NCBI GenBank assembly: GCA_043553855.1
Contig: CP121336.1
Coordinates: 2,480,001 to 2,544,000 of the forward strand
Source: JAUIAS01 sp030425395
GTDB taxonomy: Bacteria > Pseudomonadota > Alphaproteobacteria > Rhodobacterales > Rhodobacteraceae
Direction of reading: 5' to 3'
Length of the DNA stretch: 64,000 nucleotides
Positions 34,026 through 42,150 of the stretch are shown in pieces. Under the pieces are notes generated by a model, which did no database searches, was not told the origin of the DNA, and was given only the letters and a program-made list of their open reading frames with translations. Position 1 is the stretch's first letter; every line of letters begins with the position of its first letter. Both the position numbers and the translations under genes were made by a program.

Positions 34026-34814
34026 ATGTCAGGAGAACTCTCGCTTATCGACAAAGCCAAGTTCGTGGCCGCGAAACGGGCAGCCGACATGGTCGAGGAC
34101 GGTATGCGTGTGGGTCTGGGAACCGGGTCCACTGCCGCATGGCTGGTGCGTTGTCTTGGTGAACGGGTGCGTGATGACGGGCTGCGGATCAAGGGTGTGC
34201 CGACCTCGTCGCGCACGGCTGCGCTTGCCCGCGACGTGGGAATAGAGGTGATGTCACTGGATGAGGCGCGGTGGCTCGATCTGACGATTGACGGGGCCGA
34301 CGAAATCGACGGTGAACTGAACCTGATCAAGGGCGGCGGCGGAGCGCTGCTTCAGGAAAAGATCGTGGCCACTGCGTCCGACCGTATGGTGGTCATCGCA
34401 GATGCGGGCAAGGAGGTCGGCACCCTAGGGGCGTTTCCCCTGCCGGTCGAGATGATCCCGTTTGGCTGGCAAACAACACAGGCCCTTGTTGAGGAAACGC
34501 TGATCTCCATGGATGTTCTGGGCCGCAATTCTTCGTTGCGCATGAACGGTGACGCGGCCTTTGTGACCGATGAGGGAAATTACATCCTTGATCTGCACCT
34601 CAAACGGATCGGCAACGCCCGGCAACTGGCGCTGGTTCTCAATCAGATGCCGGGAGTGGTGGAAAACGGGTTGTTCATTGATATCTGCGATACGGTGATC
34701 GTCGGACATGGGGATGGGCGCATCGTGGTGCGCGACATCAACGAAGGCACGGTCGAGCAGGAAAAGCTCGACTTTGTCGAAAGCAACAACCTGTTTGCCG
34801 ACCTCGACGACTGA
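34026..34814 (+). CDS. rpiA: Ribose-5-phosphate isomerase A
   Basis: 262 residues from the ATG at 34026 with AAAGGAG eight bases upstream. It interconverts ribose 5-phosphate and ribulose 5-phosphate. Motifs: VGLGTGSTAAWLV, KGVPTSSRTAALA, DLTIDGADEIDGELNLIKGGGGALLQEKIVA (the catalytic Asp/Lys/Glu set) and the RMNGDAAFVTDEGNYILDL region. A terminator follows. Glutathione reductase follows 347 bases downstream on the same strand. Confidence 0.97.
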   Translation: MSGELSLIDKAKFVAAKRAADMVEDGMRVGLGTGSTAAWLVRCLGERVRDDGLRIKGVPTSSRTAALARDVGIEVMSLDEARWLDLTIDGADEIDGELNLIKGGGGALLQEKIVATASDRMVVIADAGKEVGTLGAFPLPVEMIPFGWQTTQALVEETLISMDVLGRNSSLRMNGDAAFVTDEGNYILDLHLKRIGNARQLALVLNQMPGVVENGLFIDICDTVIVGHGDGRIVVRDINEGTVEQEKLDFVESNNLFADLDD

Positions 34815-34856
34815 ACCGCCCTTTGGTGGCACATCGTGGCCATTGGGTGCAAAAAA

Positions 34857-34885
34857 GGGCCGCCCCGAAGGACGGCCCAGTTTAT
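34857..34885 (+). terminator. Terminator after rpiA
   Basis: A GGGCCGCC/GGACGGCCC stem (arms at 34857-34864 and 34870-34878), preceded by six A bases and followed by AGTTTATTC. Confidence 0.7.
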
Positions 34886-34898
34886 TCGAGGGAGGTTC

Positions 34899-34958
34899 AT
34901 GAAAAACGTGCTGCAACGGGACCGAACCTGTTCGGGGAGAAACCCGGAGAGGGTTTGA
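34899..34958 (+). CDS. Possible 19-residue peptide ORF in the rpiA-gor gap
   Basis: MKNVLQRDRTCSGRNPERV, then TGA. GAGGGAGG lies directly upstream at good spacing, which is the only support. The peptide is Arg-rich with one Cys and no membrane segment. It lies just after the rpiA terminator. In the rest of the 347-base gap (34815-35161) I see no gene; it contains only this ORF and short unremarkable inverted repeats. Confidence 0.25.
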   Translation: MKNVLQRDRTCSGRNPERV

Positions 34959-35161
34959 CAAGCCCGGCCACGCCATAGTGCACAATGCAGGTCTTGCAGG
35001 TTGGGTGCCAAGTTGGCCACAACCGGATCTGTGCGGGGCGCGAACCCTTGAATGACATCCTAACCGCTCCCAATTTCTCGGAGCCGGGTCGTCGGGCTGT
35101 GCTGGCCTTCCCTGTCACGTTGTGAAATAGGTTTTCGCGAACCGCGAGAGGATACAAACCC

Positions 35162-36535
35162 ATGAGCTTTGACTACGACCTTTTCGTGATCGGTGGCGGA
35201 TCGGGCGGCGTGCGTGCGGCCCGCGTGGCCGCCGGACAGACCGGTGCCCGCGTGGCGCTGGCCGAAGACGACAGATACGGCGGCACCTGCGTGATCCGTG
35301 GTTGCGTGCCCAAGAAACTGATGGTGTTTGCATCGGAATTCCCCGAAATCGCCGAAACCGGCCGCGCTTATGGCTGGAACATGACCGAGGGCGATTTCGA
35401 CTGGGGCGTGTTCCGGGGCAAGCTTCATGCTGAATTGGATCGGCTGGAAGGCATCTATCGCAACCTGCTGAAAAATTCCGGGGTCGAGAGTTTCGATGCC
35501 CGCGCCCGGATCAAGGATGCCCATACCGTGGCGCTGTCCACGGGCGAGGAATTCACCGCCAAGCATATTCTGGTGGCCACCGGTGGCCGCCCGGTCCGGC
35601 CTGACATGCCCAACGCCCATCTTGGCATGGTCTCGGACGATATCTTCCTGATGGACAAGCTGCCAAAATCCATTCTGATTGTCGGTGGCGGGTATATCGC
35701 CTGCGAATTTGCCTGCGTCCTGCACGGTCTGGGTGTCGAGGTGACACAGTATTATCGTGGCGCGCAAATCCTGCGGGGCTTTGACGAAGAAGCGCGCGGC
35801 CTGATTGCCGACGCCATGTGCGAGCGCGGCATCAATCTGCACACCGGAACCAATATCGTGGACATGCAAAGCGTATCGGGCGACGCCGAAGGCGGCCCGG
35901 TCCGGGTCAAGGCCACCAATGGTGCCGAGGCCGAATTCGACGCGGTTCTGTTTGCCACCGGGCGTGCGCCCAACACCGATAACATGGGACTGGAAGAAGC
36001 CGGTGTCGAACTGGGGCGCGGCGGCGAGATTGTCGTGGACGCCTACAGCCAGACCCGCGTGCCGTCGATCTATGCGATTGGCGACGTCACCAACCGGGTG
36101 AACCTGACGCCGGTGGCCATCCGCGAGGGCATGGCGTTTGTGGAAACCGTGTTTAACGGCAACCCGACCCCGGTGGATCACGATCTGATCCCCAGCGCCG
36201 TATTTACCCAGCCGGAATTCGGCACAATCGGGCTGAGCGAAGAAGCCGCAGCCGAACAGGAACCTATCGAGGTCTACTGCACGTCCTTCCGCCCGATGAA
36301 GACATCCTTTGCGGACCGGCCCGACAGGGTGCTGATGAAATTGATCGTCTCGCAGGAAACCCGCAAGGTTCTGGGCTGTCACATCGTGGCCCCTGACGCG
36401 GGCGAAATGATTCAGTTGGCGGGCATCGCGGTCAAGATGGGGGCCACCAAGGAAGACTTTGACAGGACGGTTGCGGTGCACCCGACCATGTCGGAAGAGC
36501 TCGTGACAATGAAAACGCCAACCCGGACGGCTTGA
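35162..36535 (+). CDS. gor: Glutathione-disulfide reductase
   Basis: 457 residues. It reduces glutathione disulfide with NADPH. The FAD fold FVIGGGSGGVRAARVAA is followed by the redox pair in GGTCVIRGCVPKKL (Cys43 and Cys48), the NAD(P) fold ILIVGGGYIACEFACVLHGLG, TGRAPNTDNMGLE, and a C-terminal dimerisation domain ending with HPTMSEELVTM (His and Glu of the active site). CGAGAGGA precedes the ATG. It lies upstream of hflK. Confidence 0.96.
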   Translation: MSFDYDLFVIGGGSGGVRAARVAAGQTGARVALAEDDRYGGTCVIRGCVPKKLMVFASEFPEIAETGRAYGWNMTEGDFDWGVFRGKLHAELDRLEGIYRNLLKNSGVESFDARARIKDAHTVALSTGEEFTAKHILVATGGRPVRPDMPNAHLGMVSDDIFLMDKLPKSILIVGGGYIACEFACVLHGLGVEVTQYYRGAQILRGFDEEARGLIADAMCERGINLHTGTNIVDMQSVSGDAEGGPVRVKATNGAEAEFDAVLFATGRAPNTDNMGLEEAGVELGRGGEIVVDAYSQTRVPSIYAIGDVTNRVNLTPVAIREGMAFVETVFNGNPTPVDHDLIPSAVFTQPEFGTIGLSEEAAAEQEPIEVYCTSFRPMKTSFADRPDRVLMKLIVSQETRKVLGCHIVAPDAGEMIQLAGIAVKMGATKEDFDRTVAVHPTMSEELVTMKTPTRTA

Positions 36536-36608
36536 ATCCGGCGGGCGAACACACAGTTTACACTACAAGGCCGCCCACGGGCGGCGAAGTTCAGGGAAGA
36601 GAGCAAAC

Positions 36609-37760
36609 ATGTCAGGTAATAGCGGCGGCCCCTGGGGGGGCGGCGGTTCCTCCGGCGGCGGAGGAAACAGAGGCAACAACGGCGGCGGCAACAACGGCGG
36701 GCGTCCTCCCGGTGACGAAGGCAACCAGATCCCGGAAATCGACGAACTGGTGAAAAAGGGACAGGAACAGTTGCGCGTGCTTATGGGCGGGCGCGGCGGC
36801 GGCGGCCAGAACGGCGGCGGCGGTTCGCGTGGTTCCGGCGGCGGTGGCCCGCTGTTCACGCGCGGCACTCTTGCCATCGGTGCGATCGCGGCGCTTGTGG
36901 TCTGGGGCATGGCCAGCTTTTACACCGTCCGGCCCGAAGAGCAGTCGGTTGAACTGTTCCTTGGTGAATTTTCCGCAGTGGGGAATTCAGGTCTGAATTT
37001 CGCACCATGGCCGTTTGTGTCCTATGAGGTTGTCAACGTCACCTCTGAACGGACGGAAAATATCGGTGCGCGCCGTGGCGGTACCGGGGGTCAGGGTCTG
37101 ATGCTGACCACGGACGCCAATATCGTGGATATCGACTTTCAGGTGGTCTGGAACATCAACGATCCGGCCAAGCTGCTGTTCAACATCTCTGATCCGCAAC
37201 TGACTGTGCAGGCGGTTTCCGAAGCGGTCATGCGCGAGATTATCGCGGCCACGAACCTCGCACCGATCCTCAACCGTGACCGTGGCCTGATCGCCGACAC
37301 CGCGCGTGAAAACATTCAGGCAACGCTGGATGAATACGACAGCGGCATCACCATCGTCCGGGTCAACCTCGATACCGCGGACCCACCGCGCGAAGTGATC
37401 GACGCCTTCCGCGAAGTTCAGGCCGCCGAACAGGAACGTGACCGGCTCCAGCGTCAGGCCGACGCCTATGCCAACCGGGTTCTCGCCGAGGCGCGCGGTG
37501 AAGCGGCACAGCTTCTGGAAGAAGCCGAAGCCTACCGCGCACAGGTCGTCAACGAAGCCATCGGTGAAGCCAGCCGTTTCCTCGCGGTTGCGCAGGAATT
37601 CAACGCGGCACCCGAGGTGACCCAGCGTCGCCTGTATCTGGAAACGATTGAACGTGTGCTCGGGGATGTCGACAAGATCATCCTTGACCAAGCCACGGGC
37701 GAGGGCGGCGTCGTGCCGTATCTGCCGCTCAATGAACTCCGTCGCGGAGGGTCGAACTAA
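36609..37760 (+). CDS. hflK: FtsH protease modulator HflK
   Basis: 383 residues. A Gly/Asn-rich N-terminal tail (SSGGGGNRGNNGGGNNGG) leads to one transmembrane helix (GTLAIGAIAALVVWGMASFY, near residue 87) and the band-7/SPFH domain (VRPEEQSVELFLGEF, MLTTDANIVDIDFQVVWNIND). A coiled coil (EQERDRLQRQADAYANRVLAEARGEA) ends it. The HflKC complex cages FtsH in the inner membrane. Its stop overlaps the hflC ATG (TAATG). The Gly-rich tail is longer than in E. coli and contains five G-rich runs. Confidence 0.96.
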   Translation: MSGNSGGPWGGGGSSGGGGNRGNNGGGNNGGRPPGDEGNQIPEIDELVKKGQEQLRVLMGGRGGGGQNGGGGSRGSGGGGPLFTRGTLAIGAIAALVVWGMASFYTVRPEEQSVELFLGEFSAVGNSGLNFAPWPFVSYEVVNVTSERTENIGARRGGTGGQGLMLTTDANIVDIDFQVVWNINDPAKLLFNISDPQLTVQAVSEAVMREIIAATNLAPILNRDRGLIADTARENIQATLDEYDSGITIVRVNLDTADPPREVIDAFREVQAAEQERDRLQRQADAYANRVLAEARGEAAQLLEEAEAYRAQVVNEAIGEASRFLAVAQEFNAAPEVTQRRLYLETIERVLGDVDKIILDQATGEGGVVPYLPLNELRRGGSN

Positions 37761-38755
37761 TGCCCAAGACAACCTATATCCTCCCCGTTCTGGCGATTGC
37801 TATCGCGGGTTTCCTGTCTTCGATCTTTATCGTGGACGAACGTGAAAAGGCGTTGGTGCTGCAATTCGGCCAGATCCGTCAGGTGGTCGAGGAGCCGGGG
37901 CTTGGGTTCAAGCTGCCGATCATTCAGGAGGTCGTGAAATATGATGACCGTATCCTGTCGCTTGATACCGAAACCATCGAAGTCACCCCGTCCGATGATC
38001 GCCGTCTGGTCGTGGACGCCTTTACCCGGTATCGCATCGCCGATGTGGTTCAGTTCCGTCAGGCCGTCGGCGTGGGCGGTATCCGCGCCGCCGAAGACCG
38101 CCTGTCGTCGATCCTCAACGCGCAGATCCGCGAAGTGTTGGGTGCCGATCAGGTGACTTCCGACACCATCCTGTCGCCTGCGCGTCGTGACCTTGCCGTG
38201 CGCATCCGGGCGCAGGCCCGGACCAGCGCATCGGGCCTTGGGCTGGATATCGTCGACGTTCGGCTCAAGCAGACGAACCTGCCGCAGCAGAACCTCGAAG
38301 CGACGTTCGCACGGATGCGTGCAGAGCGTGAACGCGAAGCGACGGACGAAATCGCGCGCGGTAACGAAGCGGCCCAGCGCGTGCGCGCCGCCGCAGACCG
38401 GACCGTGGTTGAAACCGTTTCGGGATCGCAGCGTGAGGCGGAAATCACCCGTGGTGAAGCGGATGCGGAACGGAACCGTGTCTATGCCGAAGCGTTCGGC
38501 CCGAACCCCGAGTTCTTTGCCTTCTATCGCTCGCTCACCGCGTTCGAGCGTTCGATTCAGGCCGACAACTCGACCCTCGTTCTGTCACCCGACAGCGAAT
38601 TCGCCCGTCCCCTGTTCGAGGCCATTCGTGCCGAAGGCCTGAGCGAACTGACCGTGGATGAAGGCGTGATGGAGCGTCTGCGCGAACTGTCGCCCCCGAC
38701 AGCGGACACCACGGAAGCGCCGGCGTCACAAGCACCGGCCGCAGACGATCAGTGA
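37760..38755 (+). CDS. hflC: FtsH protease modulator HflC
   Basis: 331 residues. An N-terminal transmembrane helix (YILPVLAIAIAGFLSSIFIV) is followed by the SPFH domain (DEREKALVLQFGQIRQVVEEPGLGFKLP, YDDRILSLDTETIEVTPSDDRRLVVDAFTRYRI) and a coiled coil with ARMRAEREREATDEIARGNEAAQRVRA. Partner of hflK, with which it is coupled. The C-terminal 40 residues (PPTADTTEAPASQAPAADD) are Ala/Pro/Thr-rich. Its last four bases overlap the start of the DUF2065 gene. Confidence 0.97.
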   Translation: MPKTTYILPVLAIAIAGFLSSIFIVDEREKALVLQFGQIRQVVEEPGLGFKLPIIQEVVKYDDRILSLDTETIEVTPSDDRRLVVDAFTRYRIADVVQFRQAVGVGGIRAAEDRLSSILNAQIREVLGADQVTSDTILSPARRDLAVRIRAQARTSASGLGLDIVDVRLKQTNLPQQNLEATFARMRAEREREATDEIARGNEAAQRVRAAADRTVVETVSGSQREAEITRGEADAERNRVYAEAFGPNPEFFAFYRSLTAFERSIQADNSTLVLSPDSEFARPLFEAIRAEGLSELTVDEGVMERLRELSPPTADTTEAPASQAPAADDQ

Positions 38756-38955
38756 GCGATCCGCTTGCCATCGGACTGACCCTGCTTGCCGGGGCATTGA
38801 TACTGGAGGGGCTGGCCTATGCGCTGGCCCCTTCGCTTGTTGAGCGCACGTTGGAAGCCCTGCGTGCTCTGCCGGATAGCATGCGCCGTCAGATCGGCGC
38901 GTTGGTCTGCGTGACCGGATTGATCGTGTTATGGCTTGCGTTCCGGCTTGGATGA
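38752..38955 (+). CDS. DUF2065 small membrane protein
   Basis: 67 residues, starting at the GTG at 38752 that overlaps the hflC stop. Two hydrophobic helices (IGLTLLAGALILEGLAYALAP and IGALVCVTGLIVLWLAFRLG). DUF2065 proteins typically follow hflC (YjeT in E. coli). Function is unknown; the linkage suggests a part in the FtsH-HflKC complex. ATP-independent, and no catalytic residues are visible. Confidence 0.87.
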   Translation: MSDPLAIGLTLLAGALILEGLAYALAPSLVERTLEALRALPDSMRRQIGALVCVTGLIVLWLAFRLG

Positions 38956-39131
38956 CGCCTACTGCGGTGGCAGGGTTCCGCCCATGCCGGCGCTTTCGTT
39001 TCAAGACTTCACGCGGGCTTGATGATCTATTGGCCCACAGTCCTTTGATGTTTTGCCCGCGGACACCTAACTTTGAACCAGCAGTATCAGGCGCGGTCTT
39101 TGCCGCGCAGTCACGAACAAGGAGAATGAGG

Positions 39132-40613
39132 ATGATGCCTCGATCCACAGCTATTGCCCTGACCATGCAGAACGGCCGCGCGACGTTGATCGCCCGCGCA
39201 TTCTGGCTCGGGTTTCTGGCCGCAGCATTGCTGTTGGTGCAGGCCCTCGCGGCGCAGGCACGCCCCGAAAGCCTTGCGCCTCTCGCCGAAAAGATCAGCC
39301 CGTCGGTTGTCAACATCACCACGTCCACCGTCGTTGAAGGCCGCACCGGCCCGCAGGGGATTGTGCCCGAAGGATCGCCGTTCGAGGATTTCTTTCGCGA
39401 ATTCCGTGACCGGAACGGTCAGGGCGAAGACAGACCCCGCCGCTCATCGGCACTGGGGTCCGGGTTCGTCATTTCCGAAGATGGGTTTGTCGTGACCAAC
39501 AATCACGTCATCGAAGGGGCCGACGAAATCCGGATCGAATTCTTTGATGGCAAGGAATTGGAAGCCACCGTCGTCGGCACCGACCCCAAGACCGACATCG
39601 CCCTTCTCAAGGTCGAAGCGGACGGGCCGCTGGATTTCGTCAGCTTTGGCGACAGCGACACCGCCCGCGTCGGCGATTGGGTGCTGGCCATGGGCAACCC
39701 GCTTGGGCAGGGATTTTCCCTGTCTGTCGGGATCGTCTCGGCGCGCAACCGCGCGCTCAGCGGATCATATGACGATTACATCCAGACAGATGCCGCGATC
39801 AACCGGGGCAACTCGGGCGGACCGCTGTTCAACATGGAGGGCGACGTTGTCGGTGTGAACACTGCGATCCTCAGCCCCAATGGCGGTTCTATCGGAATTG
39901 GCTTTTCCATGGCCTCCAACGTTGTGACCCGCGTGGTCGAACAACTGCGCGAATACGGTGAAACGCGCCGGGGCTGGCTGGGCGTCCGCATTCAGGACGT
40001 CTCCCCCGATGTGGCCGAGGCGATGGGCCTTGAGGCGGCAGCCGGTGCGTTGATCACCGATGTCCCCGAAGGCCCCGCGCGCGAAGCGGGCCTGCTGGCG
40101 GGTGACGTGATCCTGAGCTTTGACGGGGTCGAGGTCGAAGATACGCGCGGGCTCGTCCGTCAGGTCGGCAACACCGCCGTTGGCAAGGCCGTGCGCGTCG
40201 TGGTCCACCGGGATGGAGCCACCAAGACAATCCGCGTGACGCTGGGCCGCCGCGAAGACGCCGAACGCTCCGTGCCCGCTTCCATGCAACAGGAAGAGGC
40301 CCCGGAAGTTCTGCAGAAATCCGTGCTCGGGCTTGATCTGCGGGTTCTGGACGACACCCTGCGTGAGGAAATGAACCTGCCCGACAGCACCGAAGGTCTG
40401 GTGGTGATGGACGTGGATGAAACCGCTGAAGCCTATGAAAAAGGTCTGCGCGCGGGTGACATCCTGACCGAAGCCGGTCAGCAGAAGATCACCGCATTGG
40501 CCGATCTGGAAGCGCGCATCGAAGACGCCCGCGATGCCGGTCGCCGGTCGATCCTCTTGCTGGTGCGTCGGGCCGGTGATCCACGCTTTGTGGCGCTTGG
40601 CATCGACGACTGA
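39132..40613 (+). CDS. degP: DegP/HtrA-family periplasmic serine protease
   Basis: 493 residues from the second of three closely spaced ATGs, chosen because AAGGAG sits seven bases upstream. A signal peptide (FWLGFLAAALLLVQALAAQA) is followed by the trypsin-like domain with His125 (TNNHVIEG), Asp155 (KTDIALL) and Ser228 (GNSGGP), all intact, then two PDZ domains (GWLGVRIQDVSPDVAEAMGL and VLGLDLRVLDDTLREEMNL). Protects the periplasm from misfolded proteins. It follows the hflK-hflC-DUF2065 set by 176 bases, so it may have its own promoter. The convergent lipoprotein gene is just downstream. Confidence 0.95.
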   Translation: MMPRSTAIALTMQNGRATLIARAFWLGFLAAALLLVQALAAQARPESLAPLAEKISPSVVNITTSTVVEGRTGPQGIVPEGSPFEDFFREFRDRNGQGEDRPRRSSALGSGFVISEDGFVVTNNHVIEGADEIRIEFFDGKELEATVVGTDPKTDIALLKVEADGPLDFVSFGDSDTARVGDWVLAMGNPLGQGFSLSVGIVSARNRALSGSYDDYIQTDAAINRGNSGGPLFNMEGDVVGVNTAILSPNGGSIGIGFSMASNVVTRVVEQLREYGETRRGWLGVRIQDVSPDVAEAMGLEAAAGALITDVPEGPAREAGLLAGDVILSFDGVEVEDTRGLVRQVGNTAVGKAVRVVVHRDGATKTIRVTLGRREDAERSVPASMQQEEAPEVLQKSVLGLDLRVLDDTLREEMNLPDSTEGLVVMDVDETAEAYEKGLRAGDILTEAGQQKITALADLEARIEDARDAGRRSILLLVRRAGDPRFVALGIDD

Positions 40614-40644
40614 TCGTTACAGACCGGAGATCCGGTTTCGCTGG

Positions 40645-40671
40645 CGCGCCCTTCGGGGCGCGTTTTGCGTT
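40645..40671 (+). terminator. Terminator after degP
   Basis: CGCGCCC/GGGCGCG stem (40645-40651 with 40656-40662) with a TTCG loop, followed by TTTTGCGTT. The end of the T-run touches the stop of the convergent lipoprotein gene. Confidence 0.85.
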
Positions 40672-41204
40672 CAGCCCCCGCTGCGCGGCACGGCAACCAG
40701 CCCCAGAAGCCGCGCAGAATCCAGCGACAGGATGCCGGAATCAAGCCCGCGCTGCTGTTGATACCGGCGCACAGCGGACCGGGTGCGCGCATCCATGACC
40801 CCGGATGGTCTGCCAAGGTTGAACCCGCGCGCATTCAGCGCGCGCTGCAGGCTGGCAACAAATTGCGGGGTGATCGTGTCCGGGCAGGGGGTCTCAAACC
40901 AGGTTTCCGCCCGCTCGCGCAAGATTTCCTGCCGGGTTTCCGTGCGATAGATCGCCGGGTTTCGCACGGTTCCGTCGCTCATGATTTCAGCGGGTTGAAT
41001 CAAGACCTGTTCGGTCACGGTCTCGATCAACGCAGGTGTTACGTATTTGCCCCAGCAGGTGCCGGGCGCGGCCCCCGGCGGCGCGGTCTGGGTCAGGTAG
41101 GCCGCGTCCTCGGGGTCGCGCAGCGCGGCGATCAGGGCGGGAGGGTCCAGCATACAGGCTGAAAGGCTGGCGCACAGCAGCGTGCCGGAAAGGAAACGGA
41201 ACAT
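40671..41204 (-). CDS. Peptidoglycan-binding lipoprotein
   Basis: 177 residues from the ATG at 41204 (AAGGGG upstream). The first 17 residues, MFRFLSGTLLCASLSAC, end in a lipobox cysteine, so it is probably a lipoprotein. The C-terminal part carries a PG_binding_1 domain (SLQRALNARGFNLGRPSGVMDARTRSAVRRYQQQRGL). Four further cysteines are present. It may anchor to the outer membrane and bind the wall. The gene lies 75 bases downstream of the OB-fold gene on the same strand and could share its transcript. Confidence 0.85.
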   Translation of the reverse strand: MFRFLSGTLLCASLSACMLDPPALIAALRDPEDAAYLTQTAPPGAAPGTCWGKYVTPALIETVTEQVLIQPAEIMSDGTVRNPAIYRTETRQEILRERAETWFETPCPDTITPQFVASLQRALNARGFNLGRPSGVMDARTRSAVRRYQQQRGLDSGILSLDSARLLGLVAVPRSGG

Positions 41205-41279
41205 GCTCGGCCCCTTGCGCGTCCTGGGTTGGCGTCTTTTTGGGTTCCCGGCGATCTTAACGCAATCGCGCACCGCCTC

Positions 41280-41699
41280 CTAGCCCTCTTGGTGCGGCTG
41301 TCGTTGCGCTCCGCTCTCTTGTGTTTTCATGGCGGTGGGGGCAGGCTCCGCCACCAGCAGATCCAGCATCTCCGACAGGTCCTCCACCTCTTCGGCAATG
41401 ATATGGGTCACCCCGTGGGCGCGTTGCAACCGGCCTGTTACCCGCAGCATCCGCGCCGCGATCACCGCGCGGCGGAACCGTTCATACAGCTTGCGCCAGA
41501 TGATCACGTTAACGACGCCGGTTTCGTCCTCAAGAGTGATGAAAATCACCCCCTTTGCGGTGCCGGGCCGCTGCCGCAGGATAACCAACCCCGCCACCGC
41601 CACACGCGCGCCTTCCGGTGGCAATCCAAGCTGCGCCGCCGTCAGGCAGGCGGGGGGCGCGGGCCAACGCGCAGGGCCGGGGGGATGGAACTCATGCAT
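41280..41699 (-). CDS. Stand-alone DnaE2-type C-terminal OB-fold protein
   Basis: 139 residues. The sequence VAVAGLVILRQRPGTAKGVIFITLEDETGVVNVIIWRKLYERFRRAVIAARMLRVTGRLQRAHGVTHIIAEEVEDLS matches the C-terminal OB-fold of the error-prone polymerase DnaE2, which is normally over 1000 residues; nothing of the polymerase domains is present upstream. The ATG at 41699 lies two bases downstream of an SOS box and at the predicted transcription start. It could be a truncated remnant or a small SOS-induced nucleic-acid-binding protein that kept its own promoter. No frameshift or stop occurs in it. Confidence 0.78.
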   Translation of the reverse strand: MHEFHPPGPARWPAPPACLTAAQLGLPPEGARVAVAGLVILRQRPGTAKGVIFITLEDETGVVNVIIWRKLYERFRRAVIAARMLRVTGRLQRAHGVTHIIAEEVEDLSEMLDLLVAEPAPTAMKTQESGAQRQPHQEG

Positions 41700-41701
41700 G
41701 A

Positions 41702-41716
41702 GAACAAAGATAGAAC
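41702..41716 (-). promoter_or_regulatory. LexA (SOS) box, GTTC-N7-GTTC
   Basis: On the minus strand: GTTC-TATCTTT-GTTC, exactly the alphaproteobacterial LexA consensus. It covers the putative -10 element (TATCTT) and ends two bases before the start codon of the OB-fold gene. Confidence 0.8.
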
Positions 41717-41739
41717 ATTTGGAAAAATGGGCAAGCTGA
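41707..41739 (-). promoter_or_regulatory. Predicted sigma-70 promoter of the OB-fold gene
   Basis: On the minus strand TTGCCC (-35), a 16-base spacer and TATCTT (-10, inside the LexA box), each matching four of six consensus bases. The predicted start falls on or next to the ATG, which implies a leaderless transcript and explains the absence of a ribosome site. Confidence 0.5.
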
Positions 41740-41822
41740 CCCGAAAAGGGGCGCAAAAGCCTCTGGTGCAGCCTAAATGGCTTGGCTAGACACATAGTGA
41801 CAGATTCAAGGGGAAACCGATC

Positions 41823-42146
41823 ATGGCAAAAATCACCTATATCGAACATGGCGGAACCGAGCATGTCGTAGAGGTCGCGAACGGCCTGAGCGTCATGGAA
41901 GGTGCCCGCGACAACAACATTCCGGGTATCGAGGCCGATTGCGGCGGGGCCTGCGCATGCTCCACATGCCACGTCTATGTGCATCCCGACTGGGTCGAAA
42001 AGCTCCCTGCGCGCGACGACATGGAAGAAGACATGCTCGACTTTGCCTATGAACCCGACATGGCCCGGTCGCGTTTGACCTGTCAGATCAAGGTGACGGA
42101 CGATCTTGACGGTCTGGTCGTGCAGATGCCCGAAAAGCAGATCTGA
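41823..42146 (+). CDS. [2Fe-2S] ferredoxin, adrenodoxin type
   Basis: 107 residues. Cluster cysteines C40-x5-C46-x2-C49 (ADCGGACACSTCHVYV) and C87 (RLTCQI) are spaced as in the vertebrate-like ferredoxins used with P450 enzymes and in iron-sulfur biogenesis. CAAGGGG precedes the ATG. It diverges from the OB-fold gene and is followed four bases later by a VCBS-repeat protein. Confidence 0.95.
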   Translation: MAKITYIEHGGTEHVVEVANGLSVMEGARDNNIPGIEADCGGACACSTCHVYVHPDWVEKLPARDDMEEDMLDFAYEPDMARSRLTCQIKVTDDLDGLVVQMPEKQI

Positions 42147-42150
42147 ACCA

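Noticed and set aside
34960..35161. Possible tRNA or small RNA in the rpiA-gor gap
   Set aside because: I could not form an acceptor, anticodon and T-loop set; only short incidental hairpins are present.
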